Assembly: GCF_028885415.1 (NCBI RefSeq)
Contig: NZ_CP118527.1
Location: forward strand, 1,860,001 to 1,924,000
Length of the DNA: 64,000 nucleotides
Reading direction: 5' to 3'
From: Streptomyces coeruleorubidus
GTDB taxonomy: Bacteria; Actinomycetota; Actinomycetes; Streptomycetales; Streptomycetaceae
The position numbers and the translations under genes are program-made. The notes beneath the pieces were generated by a model. The model was not told where the DNA came from. It searched no databases and worked only from the letters and a program-made list of their open reading frames with translations. Positions 45,669 through 53,961 of this stretch are shown here, in pieces; position 1 is the first letter of the stretch, and each line of letters begins with the position of its first letter.

Positions 45669-48152
45669 CTACCTCTGCTTGATCCGCAGGAAGGTGACGG
45701 AGTTCGCCGGGAAGGTGTAGGTGAACTTCCCGGCCACGCCGCGGAAGGTGGACGTCACCGGCGTCACCGGCGTGTCCGTCTCCGTGTTGACGGCGTCCTC
45801 CTCGGCGGCCAGCGTGGTCACGCGGGCGGTGGAGGCGACCTTCGCGCCACCCAGGTCGACGGCCGTACGGGCCTCGGCGGACTGGGCGTTGACGACCTTG
45901 ACGATCAGGTCACCGGTCCCCGCGTCCTTGGTGACGACCTGGCGGAACGGCTCGGCCGGCTTGTCGTCCTTGAAGCTGCCCCACTCCTTGCCGTCCAGGA
46001 ACAGGGTGACCTGGCGGCCGCGGACCTTGATGTCGATGTCGTAGGCGCGGCCGGTCTCGATCGACCCGGCCTTCGTCATCAGCGTGCCCTTGCCGCCGTC
46101 GACGGCCTGCTCGATCGCCGACTGGGTGTTGTTCCAGCCGCCCAGGTTCCACCAGTAGTAGTTGCCGGTGTCCTTGACGCCGAAGGCGACGAGGAAGCCC
46201 TCCTTGCCGGACTTCTTGGTGGCCTTCACATGCAGGTCGTAGTCCTTCCAGGCCGGGTCACCCGCCGTGACCATGGTGTTCTCGGCGGCGGTGTCGGTCT
46301 GGACGTACTGCCCGTCCTGGATGCTCCAGCTGCCCCGGCCGCTGGTGGTCCACTTGGAGGCGTCACCGGAGAAGTCGTCGCTGAGCAGCGTCGAGCCGTC
46401 CGCGGCGGTGACCTTCACGTCGTCGTACGCGGCGCTGGTCGCCCACGTGGACAGGCCGACGGCACCCGTGATCGGACCGCTGACGTTCGGCGTGGTGGTG
46501 GCCTTCGACGGGACGACGCGGTCGCCGACATTGGTCATGAACAGCTTCTGGACCTCGTAGTTGGCCGAGTTCCAGGAGGCGTGGTTGTTGAACCAGATCA
46601 TGTCCGGCCGCCACTGCACGTAGTCCTCGTTGGCGAGCAGCGGGGCGTACGAGGCCAGCTTGACGATGTCCGCGTTGCGCTCCAGGCCCGTCATGAACGC
46701 GGCCTCGGAGAGTCCGTTCTTCCAGGCGTTGCCCTGTGAGGCGTACTCGCCGAGGAAGACCTTGGGGCCCTTGCGGTCGTAGGAGTCGTAGCGGTCGTTG
46801 TTCTGCAGGAACCAGTTCGGGCTGTTGTAGTAGTGCTCGTCGACCATGTCGACCTTGCCCTCGCGGTTGAGCTGCCAGGCCGTGTCGAAGGTCGTACCGG
46901 CGTCGTCCGGGCCGGAGTTGGAGATGACGGTGATGTCCGGGTACTTGGCCTTGATGGCGGCCCGGAACTGCTCGAAGCGGGCGAAGAACTCCTTGGGGAG
47001 GTTCTCCTCGTTGCCGACGCCGATGTGGCTGAGGTGGAAGGGCTTGGGGTGGCCCATCTGCGCGCGGACCTTGCCCCACTTGGAGGTCGCCGGGCCGTTG
47101 GCGAACTCGATGAGGTCGAGGGTGTCCTGGATGTGGCGCTTGAGCAGGGCGTCGTCGTCGGTGGCCTTGTTCTGGCCGCAGCCGGTCACCAGGGCGGGGA
47201 CGACGGGCAGCGGCATGGCGCCGATGTCCTCGGAGAAGCGGAAGTACTCGTAGTAGCCGAGGCCGTAGCTCTGGTTGTAGCCCCAGAAGTTGGAGTTGGT
47301 GGCGCGCTGCTCTACGGGGCCGATGGTGTCCTTCCACTGGTAGCTGCGCTTGCGCTGCCAGTTCGAGGCCTCGCTGTAGTCCTCCATGGAACCGGTGTTG
47401 ACCAGGCAGCCGCCGGGGAAGCGCACGAAGCCCGGCTTCAGCGCGGCGATCTTCTCGGCGAGGTCCTTGCGCAGGCCGTTCGGCTGGTTCTTGTAGGTGT
47501 CGCGCGGGAAGAGCGATATCTCGTCGAGCGCGGCGGCGTTCGTCGAGGCGACGGCGAGGCGGCCGCGGTTACTGGTGCGGGTCGCGGTGAAGGTGGCCTT
47601 GTACTTGGCCCAGCCGCCCTTGACGGCCACCTGCCGGGCGGTCGCCAGGGCGCCTGCCGTGTCCTTGAGGGAGACGGTGAGCGTGCTGCCGCTCTCGGCG
47701 CGGGCCCACACGGAGAAGTCGTACCGCTTGCCCTGCTCGACCCGGATGCCGGTGTTGTAGCCGGCGTTCGTGACGGAGGAGCCGGCGCCCAGCGAGAGGT
47801 AGTTGCGGTTGCGCTCGTTGAGGCGGCCCGAGTCGTTCACGACCTCGGCCGTGCCACCGGCCGTCCACGAGGTCAGGGGCGTGTAGGAGCCGTTGTCGGC
47901 GGTGGAGTACTCGAAGGAGCGGTTCTGCACGAGCTCGGCGTACAGACCGCCGTCGGCGGCCCGGTTGATGTCCTCGAAGAAGACGCCGTACATCGTGTCG
48001 TCGATCGCGGCGCCCTTGGCGGACGGGTCGACGGTGATGGCGTAGTCGGTGACGTCCTCGGCGTGCGCGGGGGCCGGTACGAGGGCTGCTGCCGTCAGGA
48101 GGGCGGTGGTCGTGAGACCGATTCTCCATCGGGTGCGGGCGGTGCGTGGCAT
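45669..48152 (-). CDS. Secreted alpha-L-arabinofuranosidase, GH51, with accessory domains
   Basis: An 827-residue exported enzyme removing arabinose side chains from plant polysaccharides. A signal peptide (about 1-31, cut near AHA-ED) is followed by GH51 elements (MYGVFFEDINRAADGGLYAE). A carbohydrate-binding-like sandwich sits at about 90-205, then the catalytic barrel with acid/base E382 in GVGNEE and nucleophile E469 in FLGEYAS. About residues 590-745 (DDFSGDASKWTTSGRGSW, YDLHVKATKKSGKEGFLVAFG) form a LamG/DUF1080-like jelly roll, then the C-terminal GH51 beta domain resumes. ATG 48150-48152 has CGGAG 6 bases upstream. Operator-like TTCGAA repeats lie upstream. Confidence 0.9.
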   Translation of the reverse strand: MPRTARTRWRIGLTTTALLTAAALVPAPAHAEDVTDYAITVDPSAKGAAIDDTMYGVFFEDINRAADGGLYAELVQNRSFEYSTADNGSYTPLTSWTAGGTAEVVNDSGRLNERNRNYLSLGAGSSVTNAGYNTGIRVEQGKRYDFSVWARAESGSTLTVSLKDTAGALATARQVAVKGGWAKYKATFTATRTSNRGRLAVASTNAAALDEISLFPRDTYKNQPNGLRKDLAEKIAALKPGFVRFPGGCLVNTGSMEDYSEASNWQRKRSYQWKDTIGPVEQRATNSNFWGYNQSYGLGYYEYFRFSEDIGAMPLPVVPALVTGCGQNKATDDDALLKRHIQDTLDLIEFANGPATSKWGKVRAQMGHPKPFHLSHIGVGNEENLPKEFFARFEQFRAAIKAKYPDITVISNSGPDDAGTTFDTAWQLNREGKVDMVDEHYYNSPNWFLQNNDRYDSYDRKGPKVFLGEYASQGNAWKNGLSEAAFMTGLERNADIVKLASYAPLLANEDYVQWRPDMIWFNNHASWNSANYEVQKLFMTNVGDRVVPSKATTTPNVSGPITGAVGLSTWATSAAYDDVKVTAADGSTLLSDDFSGDASKWTTSGRGSWSIQDGQYVQTDTAAENTMVTAGDPAWKDYDLHVKATKKSGKEGFLVAFGVKDTGNYYWWNLGGWNNTQSAIEQAVDGGKGTLMTKAGSIETGRAYDIDIKVRGRQVTLFLDGKEWGSFKDDKPAEPFRQVVTKDAGTGDLIVKVVNAQSAEARTAVDLGGAKVASTARVTTLAAEEDAVNTETDTPVTPVTSTFRGVAGKFTYTFPANSVTFLRIKQR

Positions 48153-48182
48153 GGATACTCCGCGGCTCTCTGGTAGAGGAGT

Positions 48183-48217
48183 GTTCGAAATATCAGACAT
48201 TGATCAGCACTTCGAAC
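48183..48217. promoter_or_regulatory. Paired TTCGAA sites upstream of the arabinofuranosidase gene
   Basis: GTTCGAA (48183-48189) and TTCGAAC (48211-48217) are inverted copies 21 bases apart, 30-65 bases upstream of the start. This could be an operator for a sugar-responsive regulator; no regulator gene is adjacent. Confidence 0.35.
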
Positions 48218-48289
48218 GGCAAGATAGGGAGGGGGCAGGGGCGCGTCAATGGGTCGCGCAACAACGGTTGGGACGGAGAGCGGGACGGA

Positions 48290-48730
48290 ATGGGCGAGTT
48301 CTGGCCAGTGCCGGACGTACTGGCGTATCTGGCCGGGCGTTGGCGCGTGGCCCGGTCGGTGCGGGATCTCGCGAGCGGCGAGCAGGGGGAGTTCTCCGGA
48401 AGCACCGTGTTCGCCGCGGCGGAGGACGGCGGACTGCTGCACCACGAGTCCGGCACCTTCGTCTGGCAGGGCGTCGCCCGGCCCGCCGAGCGGACGCTGC
48501 GGTTCCTGCCGGGCCCGGGCGGCTCGGCGGACGTGCGGTTCGCGGACGGGCGGCCGTTCCACGACCTGGACCTGACGTCCGGACGGCACGTCGCCGACCA
48601 CCCTTGCGCGGCGGACCTCTACCGCGGCGAGTTCACCGTCCGCGACCCGGACCACTGGCGGACGGTGTGGCACGTACGGGGCCCGGCCAAGGACCTCGTG
48701 CTGCGCACCGACTACGCACGCGAAGACTGA
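48290..48730 (+). CDS. DUF6314-family protein
   Basis: A 146-residue soluble protein with the recognisable line-up WPVPDVLAYLAGRWRVARSV, GEFSGSTVFAA, LLHHESGTFVWQG, ADVRFADGRPFHDLDL and CAADLYRGEFTV. It is probably a small beta-barrel of the lipocalin or calycin kind, with no signal peptide; the function is unknown. ATG 48290 follows a purine-rich stretch (GGACGGAGAGCGGGACGGA). It is divergent from the arabinofuranosidase gene. IS-like terminal repeats begin 20 bases after its stop. Confidence 0.78.
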   Translation: MGEFWPVPDVLAYLAGRWRVARSVRDLASGEQGEFSGSTVFAAAEDGGLLHHESGTFVWQGVARPAERTLRFLPGPGGSADVRFADGRPFHDLDLTSGRHVADHPCAADLYRGEFTVRDPDHWRTVWHVRGPAKDLVLRTDYARED

Positions 48731-48750
48731 GCCGACCATCTGAGCCGACC

Positions 48751-48778
48751 AGTGCCGTGACCGGGAAGGTTCGCCGGG
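48751..48778 (+). repeat. Outer terminal repeat related to the IS630 remnant
   Basis: AGTGCCGTGACCGGGAAGGT followed by TCGCCGGG matches, with three mismatches over 28 bases, the inverted terminal repeat at 50430-50457. It marks the left edge of the segment holding the aldehyde dehydrogenase pseudogene. Confidence 0.7.
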
Positions 48779-48946
48779 TTGCCGCTCGCGGGTCGCCACG
48801 GCATCGGTCCTCTGTCTGGTGGAAGCCCGCGCGCGGCCGAGGCCCGGACGTGGTCGGCTGAGGGCAGCATCACGTGGTGACGGCTTGGCCTCGCTCACCG
48901 ACGGCCATCCACGTGGGCGCGTCCTGGCACCGCGAATGGAGCGGAC

Positions 48947-50096
48947 ATGACCAGCCACACAGTGCGGGATCGGCTGTTCATTGGCGGGGACATGGTCACG
49001 CCTGCCTCGGAAGACGTGATCGAGGTCATTTCTCCGGTCACGGAGGAGCGGGTCGGTACCGCTCCCTCATCGACGCCTGCCGATATCGACCGAGCAGTAC
49101 GCGCGGCGCGCGCCGCCTTCGACGATGGCCCCTGGCCCCGCATGTCGTGATGGTCCTGGACTACTTCAGGGAACTTGCCGCGACGTTCCCCTTCGAGCAG
49201 GATCGAGCAGGATCGAGCAGGTCTCAGCGGTCCCGCGCGGATCCTTCGGGAGCCGGTGGGCGTCGTGGGGCAGATCGTGCCGTGGAACGCGCCGCTCATC
49301 CTGACGATGGTGAATCTTGCTCCCGCCCTGATCGCCGGCTGCACCGTCGTGCTGAAGCCCGCCCCGGAGACCCCGCTGGACGCGTACCTGCTCGCCGACG
49401 CTGCCCTGGAGGCCGCCGGTCTGCCTCCAGGTGTCCTCAACATCGTGCCTGCCGACCGGGAGAACAGTGAGGCGCTCGTGCGGCACCCGCTGGTTGACAA
49501 GATCAGCTTCACGGGCAGCTCCGCCGTAGGGCGGCGGTCGGCGCGCTGTGCGGCGAGCAGTTCAATCAGCTGCTGCGCTGAGGGTCGGCGATCCGGATGA
49601 CCCCTCGACCGAGGTCGGCCCCCTGGTGGCCGAGCGCCAGCGGCGGCGGGTCGAGGACTACATCGCCGTCGGGCGGAAGGACGGCGCGACGATCACGGTC
49701 GGCGGCGGCCGTCCCGCGCGCCAGCCGAAGGGCTGGTACGTCGAACCGACGATCTTCGCAGACGTCGACAGCTCCATGCGCATCGCGCAGGAGGAGATCT
49801 TTGGCCCTGTGCTCGTCGTGATCCCGTTCGACGACGACAACGACGCGGTCCGTATCGCGAACGACTCGAAGTACGGCCTGTCGGGAAGCGTCTGGACCAA
49901 CGACCTGGAGCGGGCCATGCGCATCGCTCGCCAGGTGCGCACGGGGACCTTGACGCTGAACGGGTACCGGATCGAGTTCGCCGCCCCGTTCGGCGGATAC
50001 AAGGAATCCGGGATCGGCCGCGAGTTCGGGCCCGAGGGCCTCAGCTCGTTCCTGGAGTACAAGACGATCAATTTGCCGGGCGATCCAGTGCTGTGA
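48947..50096 (+). pseudogene. Aldehyde dehydrogenase pseudogene
   Basis: Three disjoined parts of an NAD-dependent aldehyde dehydrogenase. 48947-49150 encodes the N-terminus (RDRLFIGGDMVTPASEDVIE to AFDDGPWPRMS) and stops. 49150-49195 has DYFRELAATFPFE in another frame. 49217-49530 carries ILREPVGVVGQIVPWNAPL, GCTVVLKPAPETPLDAY and KISFTGSSAVGR. After a gap of about 130 expected codons, 49569-50096 gives LRVGDPDDPSTEVGPLV to EYKTINLPGD. Missing are the oxyanion and cofactor segment with the catalytic Glu (ELGGK region) and the catalytic Cys, so it cannot be active. A 10-base tandem repeat marks the frameshift. The final stop lies in an IS terminal repeat. Confidence 0.9.
49194..49223 (+). repeat. 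Three-unit 10-bp tandem repeat at the pseudogene frameshift
   Basis: CGAGCAGGAT at 49194-49203 and 49204-49213, with a third unit CGAGCAGGTC at 49214-49223. Each added unit shifts the reading frame by one; here it joins the DYFRELAATFPFEQ frame to the frame with SGPARILREP. Confidence 0.8.
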
Positions 50097-50457
50097 CCGG
50101 GAAAGGTCCGGCGGTCAGGTCGCGGCCTGGACCGCTCTGCCGCCCCAGCGGATGGCTTTCTCGCTGCGGATGCGGGCTCGTTCGCGTCGTTGTGCGGCCA
50201 GGAGGTCGGGGTGGCGGGCGCTCGTTGATCGCGTACTCGATTCGGTCGAGCTTGGCTTCGAAGTCAGGGTCCGGGGATTCCTTCCAGGTCTACCTCGCCG
50301 CACGACCTGCTGCAGTTTCTGCCTCTCCTGCTCGGTCAGCATGCGTACCCGGACCGATTGCGCCATCCCGCCCCCACACCCGACCAGAAGTGAGATCACA
50401 TCCAACCGGCTCAAGAGCCACCAACACCACCCGGCGAAGGTTCCCGGTCACAGCACT
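50087..50457 (-). mobile_element. Internally deleted IS630-family element (MITE-like), 371 bp
   Basis: Bounded by perfect 17-bp inverted repeats: AGTGCTGTGACCGGGAA (50087-50103) and TTCCCGGTCACAGCACT (50441-50457). Inside, the minus strand holds fragments of an IS630-type transposase (see 50115-50366). The right end is followed by AGG; a CTA at the border fits a TA target on that side only. Too short for an active element, but it could have been moved by a full copy elsewhere. Confidence 0.75.
50115..50366 (-). pseudogene. IS630-type transposase remnant
   Basis: From ATG 50366 the first 25 codons read MAQSVRVRMLTEQERQKLQQ VVRRG, the usual N-terminus of Streptomyces IS630 transposases. Next, in another frame, comes an internal piece (DPDFEAKLDRIEYAINER), and then the C-terminal end ARHPDLLAAQRRERARIRSE KAIRWGGRA. 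About 250 codons, including the DDE catalytic core, are missing. Confidence 0.75.
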
Positions 50458-51049
50458 AGGCACGCGAAGTCGGAGCCGACACCCCGTCGAAGCGCAGGTT
50501 CCAGCGCCCCGCCCGGCCCGTGACGGAGGTCGTCGACAGCGGGCGGACGTCGATGTTCCAGTACGTCGAGGGCGGTGCCTTCAGGGCGTACACCAGGGCG
50601 GCACGGATCACGGACGGCTCGGCGACCGCCACGACCCGGCAGCCGTCCTCGACGGGCCGGGTGTCGAGCCAGCCGCCGACGCGGGTGATGAAGTCCACCA
50701 GCGACTCACCGCCGTGCGGTGTGGCGCGCGGATCGGCGAGCCAGGCGTCCACGGCCTCGGGCTCGCGGGCCATCGCCTCGCCCAGGGTCAGCCCGCGCCA
50801 CCGGCCCATGTCGCAGTCCCGCAGACCGAGTTGCACCAGCGGCGCGTACCCGAGCCCCTCCCCCGTCGCACGGCTGCGCGGGGTCGGCGAGCAGTAGCGC
50901 AGCTCGGCCGCGGCGAGCGGCAGCAGCTCGTGGGCGGCGCGCTCCACCTCACCCCAGCCGGCCTGGTCCAGCAGCCGGTCGTCCTCGAAGCGCTCGGCGA
51001 GCAGCGGGGAGCTGCGCGCGGCGGCGACGAACGTGACCCGAAGTGGCAT
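50456..51049 (-). CDS. Histidine-phosphatase-fold protein lacking catalytic histidines
   Basis: A 197-residue member of the phosphoglycerate mutase-like superfamily by overall pattern: start strand, then LRYCSPTPRSRATGEGLGYA, GRWRGLTLGEAM, TPHGGESLVDFITRVGGWLD and a late strand before VIRAALVYALKA. The first catalytic motif, normally RHG, reads VAAARSS, and the second, normally SHGG, reads VAVAEPS, so both active-site His residues are absent. It may be a pseudoenzyme with a binding role. The reading frame is intact, so it is not simply a broken gene. The stop lies against the right IS terminal repeat. Confidence 0.75.
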   Translation of the reverse strand: MPLRVTFVAAARSSPLLAERFEDDRLLDQAGWGEVERAAHELLPLAAAELRYCSPTPRSRATGEGLGYAPLVQLGLRDCDMGRWRGLTLGEAMAREPEAVDAWLADPRATPHGGESLVDFITRVGGWLDTRPVEDGCRVVAVAEPSVIRAALVYALKAPPSTYWNIDVRPLSTTSVTGRAGRWNLRFDGVSAPTSRA

Positions 51050-51122
51050 GCGGCGATCGTGAGTCCCGCAAGTGCGCAGGTCAAGAGGTGTTACCAGGGA
51101 GTTACCCAGGGTGCACCGGCCC

Positions 51123-51563
51123 TCACTGGCCGAAGATGAGAGCCATCCAGTCCGCGGGCCGCTCCAGCGCCGCGAACCCGAGCTTCTCGTAGACGCCGTG
51201 CGCGTCGTGCGTGGCGAGCAGCACGCGCCGTACCCCGTACTCCCGCAACTCGTCCCGTACGGCCGCCACGAGCGCGGTGCCGACCCCCTTGCCGCGCACC
51301 GACGGGTCGACGTACACGTCGCACAGCCACCCGAAGGTCGCCCGGTCCGTGATGACCCGGGCGTACGCCACCTGCTTCTGCGACACCGTCTCGTACACGC
51401 CGAAGTTGAGCGAGCCCTCGATCGCCCGGTCCTGCTTCTCGCGCGGGCGGCCGAGCGCCCAGTACGCGTCGGTGGACAGCCAGTGGTGGACCCGCTCGGC
51501 GTCGACGCGGGCGGGGTCGGTGGAGATCTCGTAGCCCTCGGGCAGGCTCGGCGTGTCGGTCAT
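51123..51563 (-). CDS. GNAT N-acetyltransferase
   Basis: A 146-residue acetyltransferase beginning MTDTPSLPEGYEISTDPARV. The acetyl-CoA motif is VYVDPSVRGKGVGTALVAAV (RGKGVG loop), followed by LLATHDAHGVYEKLGF, typical of the family's C-terminal arm. The substrate is unknown. ATG 51561-51563 is chosen over a GTG at 51584; neither has a strong ribosome binding site. It lies between the phosphatase-fold and MocR genes on the same strand. Confidence 0.85.
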   Translation of the reverse strand: MTDTPSLPEGYEISTDPARVDAERVHHWLSTDAYWALGRPREKQDRAIEGSLNFGVYETVSQKQVAYARVITDRATFGWLCDVYVDPSVRGKGVGTALVAAVRDELREYGVRRVLLATHDAHGVYEKLGFAALERPADWMALIFGQ

Positions 51564-51602
51564 GACGGGATGCTCGCAGCTCACCAGCCATGCGTCGAAC
51601 GC

Positions 51603-53039
51603 TTATCCCAGCACCTCGTCGCAGGCCGTGCGCAGCCGCCGTACGCCCTCCGCGATCTCCCCGGTCCCCGCGACCGCCGCGAAGCTCAGCCGGATGTGCG
51701 CGGCCGGCGGCTCGGCGCTGAAGTAGGGGCGGCCGGGGGTGACGGCGACGCCCGCGCGCAGTGCGGCGGAGGTCAGGGCCGGTTCGTCCGTGCCGTCGGG
51801 CAGGCGCGGCCACAGGTGGTAGCCGCCGGACGGCACGTGCGGCAGGGCGAGTTCCGGCAGGTGCAGCGCGAGCGCGGCGGTCATCGCGTCCCGGCGTGCC
51901 CTCAACTCGGCGGACACCGCTCGCAGATGGCGCGGCCAGGCGGGCGAGCCGACGAGTTCGAGTGCCGCCTCCTGAAGGGGCCGGGGCACGAAGAAGGTGT
52001 CGACGACCTGGATGGCGCGCAGCCGCTCCAGGACCGGGCCGCGCGCGGCCAGGGCGCTCACCCGGAAGCTCGGCGAGGTCGCCTTGGTCAGCGAGCAGAC
52101 GTGGACGACGACACCGTCGGGGTCGTCGGCGGCCAGCGGGCGCGGCAGCGGCCCCGCGTCCTCGTGCACGAGCCGCCGCACGAAGTCGTCCTCGACGACG
52201 AACGCGCCCGCCGCGCGGGCGATGCCCAGCACCTCGCGGCGCCGCTCGGGCGCGAGCACGGCACCGGTGGGGTTCTGGAAGAGCGGCTGGCAGACGAAGG
52301 CCGGGGCGCCGGTGGCCCGGAAGGCGTCGGCGAGCAGCGCCGGTTTCACGCCGTCCGCGTCCACCGGGACGGGCACCGGGCGCAGGCCCGCGGCACGGGC
52401 GATGGCGAGCATCCCGGGGTAGGTCGGCGACTCGACGAGGACGGGGGCACCGGGCGGGGCGAGGGCGCGCAGGGCGGTGGTGAGCGCGGACTGCCCGCCC
52501 GCGGTGATCAGCACCTCGGCGGCCGTGAAGGACCCGCCGATGCCCCGCGCGAACCACTCCCGCAGCTCCGGCAGCCCTTCCATGGGCGGGCGTCCCCAGG
52601 CGCCGGGGCGGCGTCCGGCGCGCGACAGGGCGGCGGCCATCGCCCGCTCGGGCTGCAACGACGGGTGCAGATAACCGCCGCTGAACTCGATCACACCGGG
52701 CGGCGGAGCGGCCAGCGAGACCAGCACCCCGGAGGCGTCCACCGAGCGCGGTACGAGGTCGGCGGCACCGTCGGCGCTGAGCGCGACCTCCTGCCAGGAT
52801 GTGTCCCCGGCGGGGGCCGGTGCCGTACGGGCCTGCGCGCGGAACGCGCCCGCGCCCGGCCGGGTGACCACCAGCCCCTCGGCGGCGAGCTGCGCCAGCG
52901 CCCGCGACACGGTCACGGGACTCACCCGGAACCGCTCTACCAGGGCCCGGCTCGACGGCAGCTTTCCACCTGGTGAGTAGCGGTTCAGCTCCCGCCGCAG
53001 CTGTTCTGCCAGATCACCCACACTGCTACGCTCTTGCAT
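51603..53039 (-). CDS. MocR-type regulator (GntR domain fused to aminotransferase)
   Basis: A 478-residue protein. An N-terminal GntR winged helix (about 5-72: LAEQLRRELNRYSPGGKLPS, VSPVTVSRALAQLAAEGLVV) is fused to a class I aminotransferase-like domain (about 110-475). PLP-site features are PLFQNPTGAVLAPERR, VEDDFVRRLVHED and the Schiff-base Lys in VCSLTKATSPSFRV. MocR proteins use PLP or its adducts to control nearby genes. ATG 53037-53039 shares two bases with the ATG of the divergent EamA transporter gene (53038), so control of that transporter is the obvious proposal. Confidence 0.9.
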   Translation of the reverse strand: MQERSSVGDLAEQLRRELNRYSPGGKLPSSRALVERFRVSPVTVSRALAQLAAEGLVVTRPGAGAFRAQARTAPAPAGDTSWQEVALSADGAADLVPRSVDASGVLVSLAAPPPGVIEFSGGYLHPSLQPERAMAAALSRAGRRPGAWGRPPMEGLPELREWFARGIGGSFTAAEVLITAGGQSALTTALRALAPPGAPVLVESPTYPGMLAIARAAGLRPVPVPVDADGVKPALLADAFRATGAPAFVCQPLFQNPTGAVLAPERRREVLGIARAAGAFVVEDDFVRRLVHEDAGPLPRPLAADDPDGVVVHVCSLTKATSPSFRVSALAARGPVLERLRAIQVVDTFFVPRPLQEAALELVGSPAWPRHLRAVSAELRARRDAMTAALALHLPELALPHVPSGGYHLWPRLPDGTDEPALTSAALRAGVAVTPGRPYFSAEPPAAHIRLSFAAVAGTGEIAEGVRRLRTACDEVLG

Positions 53040-53961
53040 GAGAGCACAGAGTAGCGCTACTACCGCATCCCGGATAGCAGTCGCCACAGAGCCGGAACGG
53101 GACCGGCCCGGCCTCGGCACCCTCCAGGCCGCCCTGGGCGTCATCGCCTTCTCCCTCACCTTCCCCGCCACCGCCTGGGGTCTCGAGGGCTTCGGGCCCT
53201 GGTCGCTGGTCGCCGTCCGGACTGTCCTGGCCGCGGTGATCGCGGGGGGCTGTCTGCTGGCCCTTCGCGTCCCGCTGCCCGCCCGCCGCCACTGGCCGGG
53301 CCTCGCGGTGGTCGCGGCCGGTGTGGTGCTCGGTTTCCCGTTGCTGACCACGCTGGCACTGCAGACCTCGACCACCGCGCACGCCGCCGTCGTGGTCGGT
53401 CTGCTCCCCCTGACCACCGCTCTCTTCTCCGCCCTGCGCGTCGGCACCCGGCCCTCGCGCACCTTCTGGACGGCGGCCCTCGCCGGCGCGGCGGCGGTGC
53501 TGGCCTTCACCGTGCAGCAGAGCGGCGGCGCCCTGAGCACCGCCGACCTGTACCTCTTCGCGGCGCTGCTGGTGTGCGCGGCCGGCTACACCGAGGGCGG
53601 CCGGCTGGCCCGGGTCATGCCGGGCTGGCACGTCATCGGCTGGGCGCTGGTGCTGTGCCTGCCGCTGACCGTGCCCGTCGCCGCGTTCGCGCTGGCGCAG
53701 GAACCGGTGCAGCCGACCGCGCACAGCGTCACCGGGCTGCTGTGGGTGGCTGCGGGCTCGCAGTTCCTCGGACTGGTCGTCTGGTACCGGGGCATGGCGG
53801 CCATCGGCATCCCGAAGGCCAGCCAGTTGCAGCTCGCCCAGCCCCTGCTCACACTGGTGTGGTCGGTGCTGCTGCTGGGCGAGCACCTGACGGTGGCCGC
53901 CCCGCTGACAGCCGCGGCGGTGCTGGTCTGCATCGCCGTCACACAACGGGCACGCGGCTGA
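53038..53961 (+). CDS. EamA/DMT-family transporter
   Basis: A 307-residue protein with about ten helices and two EamA repeats (from about 25 and from about 160). Family-like stretches are ALGVIAFSLTFPATAWGLEG and GIPKASQLQLAQPLLTLVWS. Such transporters export amino acids or metabolites, or import vitamins; the cargo is not known, but the MocR neighbour hints at amino-acid or B6-related compounds. The only sensible start is ATG 53038, which overlaps the divergent MocR start; no ribosome binding site is present, so the mRNA may be leaderless. Confidence 0.88.
   Translation: MRAQSSATTASRIAVATEPERDRPGLGTLQAALGVIAFSLTFPATAWGLEGFGPWSLVAVRTVLAAVIAGGCLLALRVPLPARRHWPGLAVVAAGVVLGFPLLTTLALQTSTTAHAAVVVGLLPLTTALFSALRVGTRPSRTFWTAALAGAAAVLAFTVQQSGGALSTADLYLFAALLVCAAGYTEGGRLARVMPGWHVIGWALVLCLPLTVPVAAFALAQEPVQPTAHSVTGLLWVAAGSQFLGLVVWYRGMAAIGIPKASQLQLAQPLLTLVWSVLLLGEHLTVAAPLTAAAVLVCIAVTQRARG

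Noticed and set aside
48874..49470. A separate plus-strand gene of about 200 codons
   Set aside because: Only DYFRELAATFPFE in it is meaningful; the rest is the wrong frame of the aldehyde dehydrogenase remnant.
50456..51049. Calling the phosphatase-fold gene a pseudogene
   Set aside because: There is no frameshift or internal stop and coding composition is normal; only the catalytic motifs differ.
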